Origin: an uncultured Steroidobacter sp.
GTDB taxonomy: Bacteria > Pseudomonadota > Gammaproteobacteria > Steroidobacterales > Steroidobacteraceae
Length of the DNA: 24,912 nucleotides
NCBI RefSeq assembly: GCF_937958065.1
Contig: NZ_CALFXI010000045.1
Coordinates: 1 to 24,912 of the forward strand
Direction of reading: 5' to 3'
The notes beneath the pieces are model-generated. The model was not told where the DNA came from. It made no database searches and was given only the letters and a program-made list of their open reading frames with translations. The translations under genes and the position numbers were made by a program. This document shows positions 14,416-20,794 of this stretch, one piece after another (positions within the stretch are counted from its first letter, which is position 1; each line of letters opens with the position of its first letter).

Positions 14416-15638
14416 GCTGGTTCTCTCCGCGCGTAGGTCTTGGCGATGTAGTCCTCGACCAGCGATTGAAATTCTTCGGCGATGTGCTCGCCCTTGAGGG
14501 TCGGGCCTTTTTCACCGTTCACATAAACGGGGGCGACCGGACGTTCGCCGGTGCCGGGCAGGCTGATGCCGATGTTGGCGTGCTTGCTTTCGCCGGGGCC
14601 GTTGACCACGCAGCCCATGACGGCCACGGTCATGTCTTCGACGCCGACGTACTGCTTGCGCCATTCCGGCATCTGATGACGGATGTGAGATTGAATCTTC
14701 TGCGCCAGCTCCTGGAAATACGTCGACGTGGTGCGACCACAGCCGGGGCAGGCGACCACCATGGGCATGAACGAGCGCAGCCCCATGGTCTGCAGGATCT
14801 CCTGCGCGACGATCACTTCCTGAGTGCGATCGCCGCCGGGCTCGGGCGTCAGCGAGACGCGGATCGTGTCGCCAATGCCTTCCTGCAACAGCACGGCCAT
14901 GCCGGCGGTGGAAGCGACGATGCCTTTGGAACCCATGCCGGCTTCGGTCAGGCCGAGATGCAGCGCGTAATCGCAGCGTTTCGCCAGGTTGCGGTACACC
15001 GAGATCAGATCCTGCACGCCGCTGACCTTGCACGAAATCACGATGCGATCGGAGCCCATGCCCAGCTCTTCGGCGCGCCTGGCGGATTCCAGCGCCGAGA
15101 CCACCAGTGCCTCGCGCGTGACATCGCGGGCGTCCATCGGCTCGGCGGACTTGGAGTTTTCGTCCATGAGACGCGTCAGCAGATCCTGATCCAGGCTGCC
15201 CCAGTTCACCCCGATGCGCACCGGCTTGTTGTTGCGGAGCGCGACTTCGATCATTTCGGCGAATTGCGGGTCGCGTTTGCTGCCACGGCCCACATTGCCA
15301 GGGTTGATACGGTATTTCGCCAGGGCCTCGGCGCAGGCCGGGTGAGCCTTGAGCAGCTTGTGACCGTTGAAATGAAAGTCGCCGACGATGGGCACGTGAA
15401 TGCCCAGCCGGGCGAGCCGGTCGCGAATGTGCGGGACGGCCGCGGCGGCCTCGTCGGTATTGACCGTGACGCGGACCAGCTCGGAGCCGGCGCGCGCCAG
15501 GGCTTTGATCTGCTGGGTGGTGGACTCGATATCGGCGGTGTCGGTGTTGGTCATCGATTGCACGACGACCGGCGCGGGGCCGCCGACAGTGACGGAGCCG
15601 ATACGAACGGGGATGGAATGACGTCGGGTAGGGCGCAT
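14412..15638 (-). CDS. ispG: 4-hydroxy-3-methylbut-2-enyl-diphosphate synthase (IspG/GcpE)
   Basis: This [4Fe-4S] enzyme reduces MEcPP to HMBPP in the non-mevalonate isoprenoid pathway, upstream of the polyprenyl tails used for ubiquinone. The 408 residues follow the bacterial two-domain plan: a TIM-barrel N-terminal part (VVQSMTNTDTADIESTTQQI, GDFHFNGHKLL, YRINPGNVG, VRIGVNWGSLDQDLL) and a C-terminal cluster domain with CPGCGRTT, VAVMGCVVNGPGESKHANIG and a final NGEKGPTLKGEHI. The ATG at 15638 gives the normal N terminus but has no Shine-Dalgarno. TACAAT stands 10 nt upstream, so a leader of only 3-4 nt is predicted. It shares its 5' spacer with the divergent, riboswitch-controlled gcv operon. 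Confidence 0.96.
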   Translation of the reverse strand: MRPTRRHSIPVRIGSVTVGGPAPVVVQSMTNTDTADIESTTQQIKALARAGSELVRVTVNTDEAAAAVPHIRDRLARLGIHVPIVGDFHFNGHKLLKAHPACAEALAKYRINPGNVGRGSKRDPQFAEMIEVALRNNKPVRIGVNWGSLDQDLLTRLMDENSKSAEPMDARDVTREALVVSALESARRAEELGMGSDRIVISCKVSGVQDLISVYRNLAKRCDYALHLGLTEAGMGSKGIVASTAGMAVLLQEGIGDTIRVSLTPEPGGDRTQEVIVAQEILQTMGLRSFMPMVVACPGCGRTTSTYFQELAQKIQSHIRHQMPEWRKQYVGVEDMTVAVMGCVVNGPGESKHANIGISLPGTGERPVAPVYVNGEKGPTLKGEHIAEEFQSLVEDYIAKTYARREPA

Positions 15639-15648
15639 AGATGCGGTT

Positions 15649-15654
15649 ATTGTA
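15649..15654 (-). promoter_or_regulatory. -10 box of ispG
   Basis: TACAAT on the minus strand (five of six consensus bases) ends 10 nt before the ispG ATG, placing the start point about 3-4 nt upstream of it. No good -35 is visible. An inverted repeat CGCTTC-N6-GAAGCG (15656-15673) occupies the position between -35 and -10, where a regulator could bind. Confidence 0.45.
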
Positions 15655-15708
15655 ACGCTTCACGCACGAAGCGCTGGCTTCGGCTACCATACGCGCACCC
15701 ATCGCAAG

Positions 15709-15941
15709 GCACGGCCGGAGAGAGCGGGATCGACCCCGCCGCCGAAGGCGCAACCGCCCGGAAACGCTCAGGCAAATGAACGGCGTGCAAGTGGACCGGC
15801 GGAGCTCCGCCCACCGCTCGGCGGGCTCTGGAGAGAAACTGGCGACAAGCGCCTGGCGGCAGCCGGCGGGTCGGCAGTTCACCGAAGGGGAGAGGTGCGC
15901 GACTCGAGTCGGTACCGGATCTCTCAGGTCACAGGACAGAG
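15709..15941 (+). promoter_or_regulatory. Tandem glycine riboswitch
   Basis: Two glycine aptamers lie in the leader of the gcv operon. Aptamer I (about 15709-15788) is closed by GCAC/GTGC and has GGAGAGA, CCGAAGG (15742-15748) and CTCAGGCAAA (15767-15776). Aptamer II (about 15826-15941) is closed by CTCTG/CAGAG and has GGAGAG, CCGAAGG (15882-15888) and TCTCAGGTCACAGGAC. It has a longer variable arm. These are the signature bulges of the gcvT-type riboswitch, in the usual tandem order, and glycine binding normally switches on the cleavage system. A weak -10-like TACCAT lies at 15685-15690. The hairpin at 15944-15968 may be the expression platform. Confidence 0.93.
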
Positions 15942-15943
15942 GG

Positions 15944-15968
15944 GCGTTGAACGCTAGGCGTTCGGCGC
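15944..15968 (+). promoter_or_regulatory. Hairpin between riboswitch and gcvT, candidate expression platform
   Basis: GCGTTGAACGC and GCGTTCGGCGC form an 11-bp stem with two G·U pairs around a TAG loop, immediately after aptamer II. Only three T residues follow (GACCTTTAC), so it is a poor intrinsic terminator. It may be a partly active one, or a structure that alternates with the aptamer II closing stem. The gcvT ribosome site GGAG (15992-15995) lies outside it and is not sequestered by it. Confidence 0.45.
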
Positions 15969-16001
15969 GACCTTTACACTGGCCAACTCCCGGAGCATTC
16001 G

Positions 16002-17084
16002 ATGGGCTTCAAGACTCCCCTTTACGACACCCATGTCGCCGCCGGCGCCCGCATGGTCGATTTCGGCGGCTGGGACATGCCGGTCAACTACGGCTCCCAG
16101 ATCGAAGAACATCACGCGGTCCGTCGCGATGCCGGCATGTTCGACGTTTCCCACATGCTCAGTGTGGATGTCACCGGCGCGCGCGTCCGTGACTACTTGC
16201 GCCATGTGCTCGCCAACGACGTTGCCAAGCTGAAGGACTCGGGCAAGGCGCTGTACAGCTGCATGCTCAACGAGAACGGCGGCGTGATCGACGACCTCAT
16301 CGTCTATTTCATCGACGACTCCTGGTTCCGCATCGTGGTGAACGCCGGCACGCGCGATAAAGACCTCGCCTGGTTGAAGCGCTTCTCCGACGAGTTCGGC
16401 GTCGACATCAAGCCGCGCAACGACCTGGCGATGATCGCCGTGCAAGGTCCGAATGCGCGCGCCAAGGCGGCGACGCTGATCGGTCAGTACGCCGACGAAG
16501 CGCTGCAGTTGAAGCCGTTCACAGGTCGGCAGCTCGGCGAATATTTCATTTCTCGCACCGGTTACACCGGCGAGGACGGTTGGGAAGTCATGTTGCCGGT
16601 CGCGGCAGCGCCGAAGTTCTGGAGCGATCTGAAGGCGGCCGGGGTCGCGCAGTGCGGTCTGGGCGCGCGAGACACGCTGCGGCTCGAAGCGGGCATGAAT
16701 CTCTACGGCAACGACATGGATGAAAACCTCTCGCCGCTCGAATCGGGCCTCACCTGGACCGTGGCCTTCGATCCGCCGGAACGTGATTTCGTCGGTCGCG
16801 CGGCGCTCGAAGCGCAGCGCGCCGCGGGCGTGAAGCGCAAGCTCGTCGGTCTGATTCTCGACGATCGCGGTGTGCTCCGCGGTCATCAGCGCGTCGTCAC
16901 CCCGGCGGGTGACGGTGAGCTCACCAGCGGCACGTTCTCGCCGACGCTGGAGAAATCCATCGGCTTCGCGCGGGTGCCGGCGGCAACGGGCGAGCGCGTC
17001 GAAGTCGATATCCGCGGCAAGTTGCTGGCCGCGCGCGTCGTGAAATATCCGTTCGTGCGCAACGGCAAGCCCCTGGTTTCCTGA
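16002..17084 (+). CDS. gcvT: Aminomethyltransferase, glycine cleavage T protein
   Basis: T protein takes the aminomethyl group from lipoylated H protein, releases ammonia and forms 5,10-methylene-THF. The 360-residue length is standard. Motifs are TPLYDTHVAAGARMVDFGGW at the N terminus, MFDVSHM, the folate-contacting NENGGVIDDLIVYF, GPNARAK, SRTGYTGEDGWE, GLGARDTLRLEAGMNLYGND and the C-terminal VGLILDD and TSGTFSPTLEKSIGFARVP. GGAG lies 6 nt before the ATG. It is the first gene after the glycine riboswitch and leads gcvH, gcvPA, gcvPB and dgkA. The 44-bp gap to gcvH contains three near-identical 7-bp repeats. Confidence 0.97.
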   Translation: MGFKTPLYDTHVAAGARMVDFGGWDMPVNYGSQIEEHHAVRRDAGMFDVSHMLSVDVTGARVRDYLRHVLANDVAKLKDSGKALYSCMLNENGGVIDDLIVYFIDDSWFRIVVNAGTRDKDLAWLKRFSDEFGVDIKPRNDLAMIAVQGPNARAKAATLIGQYADEALQLKPFTGRQLGEYFISRTGYTGEDGWEVMLPVAAAPKFWSDLKAAGVAQCGLGARDTLRLEAGMNLYGNDMDENLSPLESGLTWTVAFDPPERDFVGRAALEAQRAAGVKRKLVGLILDDRGVLRGHQRVVTPAGDGELTSGTFSPTLEKSIGFARVPAATGERVEVDIRGKLLAARVVKYPFVRNGKPLVS

Positions 17085-17093
17085 TTCTTCCAG

Positions 17094-17114
17094 TCATTGG
17101 TCATTAGTCACTAT
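17094..17114. repeat. Three 7-bp direct repeats between gcvT and gcvH
   Basis: GTCATTG, GTCATTA and GTCACTA follow one another without gaps in the 44-bp spacer, which is AT-richer than its surroundings. They could result from slippage or form a small binding site; no known regulator motif is recognised. Confidence 0.5.
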
Positions 17115-17128
17115 CTAGGATTCTCACC

Positions 17129-17524
17129 ATGTCGAACATTCCTGCCGACCTGAAATATCTGGACTCCCACGAATGGGCGCGCGTCGAGAGCGACGGCACC
17201 GTCACCATCGGCATTTCCGACCATGCGCAGGGCGCGCTGGGCGATCTCGTGTTCGTCGAAGTGCCCGAAGTGGGCAAGTCGCTGAGCAAGGGCGCTGCCG
17301 CCGCGGTGGTCGAGTCGGTCAAAGCGGCGTCCGACGTTTACAGCCCGCTGTCCGGCGAAGTGATCGCCGCCAACGACGCGTTGAGCGGCTCGCCCGAGCT
17401 GGTCAACAGCGATCCGTACGGCGCCGGCTGGCTGTTCAAGCTCAAGCCGAGCAACGCCGGCGAGCTGCAACAGCTGCTGGATGCCAAGGCTTACGAGAAG
17501 GTCGTCGCTGACGCCGCCCACTGA
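17129..17524 (+). CDS. gcvH: Glycine cleavage system H protein
   Basis: H protein carries the lipoyl arm that shuttles the aminomethyl intermediate between the P, T and L proteins. The 131 residues cover the whole lipoyl-type fold: LKYLDSHEWARVESDGTVTI at the N terminus, GISDHAQGALGDLVFVE, and VESVKAASDVYSPLSGEVI. In the last segment Lys65 is the lipoylation site, and the preceding Glu and following Ala-Ala-Ser are conserved. The C terminus has YGAGWLFKLKPSN. AGGA stands 8 nt before the start codon. The stop is only 8 nt before gcvPA. The L protein (lipoamide dehydrogenase) is not in this window and is usually shared with other complexes. Confidence 0.97.
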   Translation: MSNIPADLKYLDSHEWARVESDGTVTIGISDHAQGALGDLVFVEVPEVGKSLSKGAAAAVVESVKAASDVYSPLSGEVIAANDALSGSPELVNSDPYGAGWLFKLKPSNAGELQQLLDAKAYEKVVADAAH

Positions 17525-17532
17525 GTGCCGCC

Positions 17533-18900
17533 ATGCCGTTCATTCCTCACACCGAAACCGAGATCAGCGAAATGCTGGCCGCCATCGGCGCGCCAAGCAT
17601 CGATGCGCTGTTCGACGAAATCCCGGCGGCGCTGCGGATCAAATCGCTCGCCGCGATTCCCGACGCACTGAGCGAGATGGAAGTCGGGCGCCTCATGCAG
17701 CAGCGCGCGTCGCAAGACGGTCGCCCGCTGAACTTCCTGGGCGCCGGCGCTTATGAGCATCACATTCCCGCGGCGGTCTGGGCGATCGTCACGCGCGGCG
17801 AGTTCTATAGCGCGTACACGCCATATCAGGCGGAAGCGAGCCAGGGCACGCTGCAGCTGCTGTACGAATACCAGACGATGATGAGCAGCCTGACGGGCAT
17901 GGAAGTCTCGAACGCGTCGCTCTACGACGGCGCATCGGCGCTTGCCGAAGCCTGCCTGATGTCGGTGCGCGCGCATCGCAGGTCGAAGTCGGCTCGCATC
18001 GTCGTGCCTTCGACGCTGAACCCGACTTACTTGTCCGTGTCACGGGCGGTCACGGAAGGTCAGAACCTCAGCTTCACGGTGCTGCCGTACGAGCCGGGCA
18101 AGGGCACGCTGCAGTTCTCCAGGCTCGAAGCGCTGAAAGGTGAGGACATCACCGCCGTCGTGATCCAGCAGCCGAATTTCTTCGGCTTGATGGAAGACGT
18201 CGATGCCATCACCGATTGGGCGCATGCCAACAACGCGCTGGTGATCGCGGTGGTGAATCCGCTGTCGCTGGCGTTGTTCAAGCCACCGGGCGAGTGGGGC
18301 ACGAAGGGTGTCGACATCGTGGTCGGCGACGGCCAGCCGCTGGGCGTGCCGCTGTCCTCGGGCGGTCCTTACTTCGGCTTCATGACCACCCGCATGGAGC
18401 ATGTGCGTCAGATGCCCGGCCGCATCATCGGTCGCACCGTCGACCTCGATGGCAAGCAGGGCTTCACGCTGACGCTGCAGGCACGCGAACAGCACATTCG
18501 CCGCAGCAAGGCGACTTCCAACATCTGCACCAACCAGGGCCTGCTGGTGACGGCGGCGACCATCCATATGTCGCTGCTGGGCGCGGCCGGTCTGGAAGCC
18601 GTGGCGGCGACTTCGCAACGGCAGACGAGCAAGCTGGTCGAGCGGCTGGCGCGCATTCCCGGCGTGAAAGTCGTGTTCGACGGTTACCGTTTTCATGAAG
18701 CTGTGTTACAGCTGCCGACCAAGGTGAGCGAGGTGCTCGAGGCCCTGGCCAAACGCAACATCGTCGGTGGATTGGATTTGTCGAAACTCTATCCCGAGCT
18801 GGGCAACGCGCTGCTGGTGTGTGCGACGGAGATGCGCACCGATGCGGACCTGGATAGCTACGCCTCAGCTCTCGCCGACGTTCTGGAGCGCAAGCCGTGA
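17533..18900 (+). CDS. gcvPA: Glycine dehydrogenase (decarboxylating) subunit 1
   Basis: The first half of a split P protein, the PLP-dependent decarboxylase of the glycine cleavage system. At 455 residues it matches the N-terminal half of the single-chain GcvP of E. coli. Conserved stretches are FIPHTETEISEMLAAIGAPS, FLGAGAYEHHIPAAVW, AYTPYQAEASQGTLQLLYEY, YDGASALAEA, VVIQQPNFFG, SGGPYFGFM and the tail motif IRRSKATSNICTNQGLL. This half lacks the PLP lysine, which is in the next gene. The two-gene arrangement is usual in Gram-positive bacteria, archaea and some Gammaproteobacteria. The stop overlaps the GTG start of gcvPB (GTGA). No strong Shine-Dalgarno precedes it, so coupling to gcvH is likely. 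Confidence 0.96.
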   Translation: MPFIPHTETEISEMLAAIGAPSIDALFDEIPAALRIKSLAAIPDALSEMEVGRLMQQRASQDGRPLNFLGAGAYEHHIPAAVWAIVTRGEFYSAYTPYQAEASQGTLQLLYEYQTMMSSLTGMEVSNASLYDGASALAEACLMSVRAHRRSKSARIVVPSTLNPTYLSVSRAVTEGQNLSFTVLPYEPGKGTLQFSRLEALKGEDITAVVIQQPNFFGLMEDVDAITDWAHANNALVIAVVNPLSLALFKPPGEWGTKGVDIVVGDGQPLGVPLSSGGPYFGFMTTRMEHVRQMPGRIIGRTVDLDGKQGFTLTLQAREQHIRRSKATSNICTNQGLLVTAATIHMSLLGAAGLEAVAATSQRQTSKLVERLARIPGVKVVFDGYRFHEAVLQLPTKVSEVLEALAKRNIVGGLDLSKLYPELGNALLVCATEMRTDADLDSYASALADVLERKP

Positions 18901-20366
18901 GCCACATCACTGAACCGTTGATCTTCAAACATTCGCGCCCGGGACGCAGCGCCGTCGGCCAGTATCCGCAAGGGGCTTCCGCCGAAGTGCCGGAGAAGTT
19001 TCGTCGCAGCAAGCGCGCCGCGCTGCCGGAAGTATCCGAGCTGCAGGCCGTGCGTCACTTCACGCGCCTGTCGCAGCTGAACTTCTCCATCGACACGCAT
19101 TTCTACCCGCTCGGCTCGTGCACGATGAAGTACAACCCGCGCGCGTGTAATGCGTTCGCGATGTTGCCCGAGTTCCTCGGCCGTCATCCGCTGGCGCCGA
19201 ACTCGGTCAGCCAGGGCTTCCTCGCCTGCCTGTATGAGCTGCAGGAGATGTTGAAGGAAGTGACCGGCATGAAAGGCGTGTCGCTCACGCCCATGGCCGG
19301 CGCGCAGGGTGAATTCGCCGGCGTCGCGATGATTCGTGCGTATCACCGGGCACGCAATGATCTGGAGCGCACCGAGATCATCGTTCCCGACGCTGCCCAC
19401 GGCACCAATCCGGCGACTGCGACCATGTGTGGCTGCACGGTGGTGGAAATTCCGTCACTGCCGAACGGCGACATCGATATCGATGCATTGAAGGCGGCGC
19501 TCGGTCCGAAGACGGCCGGCATCATGCTGACCAATCCGTCGACGCTGGGCGTGTTCGAACGTCGCATCCAGGAAGTAGCCAGGCTGGTGCACGACGCCGG
19601 CGGCCTGCTGTATTACGACGGCGCCAACCTCAACGCCATTCTGGGCAAGGTGCGTCCGGGCGACATGGGCTTCGACGTGATTCACATGAACCTGCACAAG
19701 ACCTTCTCGACGCCGCACGGCGGCGGCGGTCCGGGCTCGGGTGCGGTCGGCGTCGGGCAGCGCCTGCTGCCGTTCCTGCCCATTCCGATCGTCGGCAGGG
19801 ACGGCGACAGCTATCGCTGGCTGGACGAGAACGACATACCGCAGACCATCGGTCGTCTGTCCGCGTTCATGGGCAACGCCGGCGTGCTGCTGCGTGCGTA
19901 CGTTTATATGCGCATGCTCGGCCGCGAAGGCATGCATCGGGTCGCGGAGTTCTCGGCGCTCAACGCCAACTATCTGCTGGCCCGCTTGAAGAAGGCGGGC
20001 TTCGATCCGGCGTATCCGGAGCGTCGCGCCAGCCACGAGTTCATCATCACCATGAAACGCCAGGCCAAGGAGCTGGGCGTGAATGCGATGGACTTCGCCA
20101 AGCGCCTGCTCGATTACGGCTTCCATGCACCGACCACGTACTTCCCATTGCTGGTGCCGGAATGCCTGCTGATCGAGCCCACCGAGACCGAGGCCAAGGA
20201 GGAGCTGGATGGCTTCGTGGAGGCCATGATCGCCATCCAGGCGGAAGCCGAGCAGGACGCGGCCAAGGTCAAGGGCGCTCCTTACAATCTGCCGGTCCGT
20301 CGTCTCGATGACGTGCGTGCCGCCAAGCAACTCGATCTGACCTACGGCATGAGAAATACTGAATGA
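18897..20366 (+). CDS. gcvPB: Glycine dehydrogenase (decarboxylating) subunit 2
   Basis: The catalytic half of the split P protein, 489 residues. The PLP-binding lysine is Lys268 in NLHKTFSTPHGGGGPG, followed by the Gly-rich loop typical of GcvP. Other family segments are LGSCTMKYNPR, PMAGAQGEFAG, PDAAHGTNPATATMCG, MLTNPSTLGVFE and YYDGANLNAILGKVRPGDMG. GTG is the start codon; it overlaps the gcvPA stop by 4 nt and has GGAG 8 nt upstream. The stop in turn overlaps the ATG of dgkA. With gcvT, gcvH and gcvPA this completes the T, H and P parts of the glycine cleavage system, all under the riboswitch. Confidence 0.97.
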   Translation: MSHITEPLIFKHSRPGRSAVGQYPQGASAEVPEKFRRSKRAALPEVSELQAVRHFTRLSQLNFSIDTHFYPLGSCTMKYNPRACNAFAMLPEFLGRHPLAPNSVSQGFLACLYELQEMLKEVTGMKGVSLTPMAGAQGEFAGVAMIRAYHRARNDLERTEIIVPDAAHGTNPATATMCGCTVVEIPSLPNGDIDIDALKAALGPKTAGIMLTNPSTLGVFERRIQEVARLVHDAGGLLYYDGANLNAILGKVRPGDMGFDVIHMNLHKTFSTPHGGGGPGSGAVGVGQRLLPFLPIPIVGRDGDSYRWLDENDIPQTIGRLSAFMGNAGVLLRAYVYMRMLGREGMHRVAEFSALNANYLLARLKKAGFDPAYPERRASHEFIITMKRQAKELGVNAMDFAKRLLDYGFHAPTTYFPLLVPECLLIEPTETEAKEELDGFVEAMIAIQAEAEQDAAKVKGAPYNLPVRRLDDVRAAKQLDLTYGMRNTE

Positions 20367-20734
20367 GTCCGACTGAGCGCCCCAAGCTGGCCGGCATGCG
20401 CCGGCTCCTGCTCGCATTCGTCAATTCATGGAAGGGTTTTCGGGGCGCATTCCGCTCTGAGGCGGCATTCAGACAAGAGGTGGCCCTGGCGGCGGTCCTG
20501 CTGCCGCTAGGGGCTTACCTGGGTAAAAACCCGGTGGAAAAGGCCCTGCTGATCAGCTCGGTGCTGATGGTCCTGGTGGTCGAACTGCTGAACACTGGCA
20601 TCGAGACCGTCGTCGACCGCATCGGCCTGGAGCGCCACGAGCTCTCCGGCCTGGCCAAAGACGTCGGCTCGACCGCCGTACTGCTATCCTTCGGCGTCCT
20701 GGTCGTGATCTGGGGGTTCCTGCTGCTGGGCTGA
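20363..20734 (+). CDS. dgkA: Diacylglycerol kinase
   Basis: A small inner-membrane kinase that phosphorylates diacylglycerol, a by-product of membrane-derived oligosaccharide and LPS modification, back to phosphatidic acid. The 123 residues give an N-terminal amphipathic helix, the SEAAFRQE surface motif (Glu33 and Glu39), three membrane helices (about 40-54, 60-80 and 102-122) and the active-site stretch VELLNTGIETVVDRIG with Glu74, Asn77 and Glu81, then HELSGLAKDVGS. All known catalytic residues of E. coli DgkA are kept. It overlaps the gcvPB stop by 4 nt, so it should be translationally coupled and exposed to glycine control. Confidence 0.96.
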   Translation: MSPTERPKLAGMRRLLLAFVNSWKGFRGAFRSEAAFRQEVALAAVLLPLGAYLGKNPVEKALLISSVLMVLVVELLNTGIETVVDRIGLERHELSGLAKDVGSTAVLLSFGVLVVIWGFLLLG

Positions 20735-20794
20735 CCGCCCCGGCCCCGTGAATCCCCGCTCGCGGCTCCTTACAGCCACGAACGCGGTTCACTC

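Noticed and set aside
14512..15882. 456-codon minus-strand frame overlapping ispG and the riboswitch
   Set aside because: Runs through the riboswitch and is out of frame with the conserved IspG sequence.
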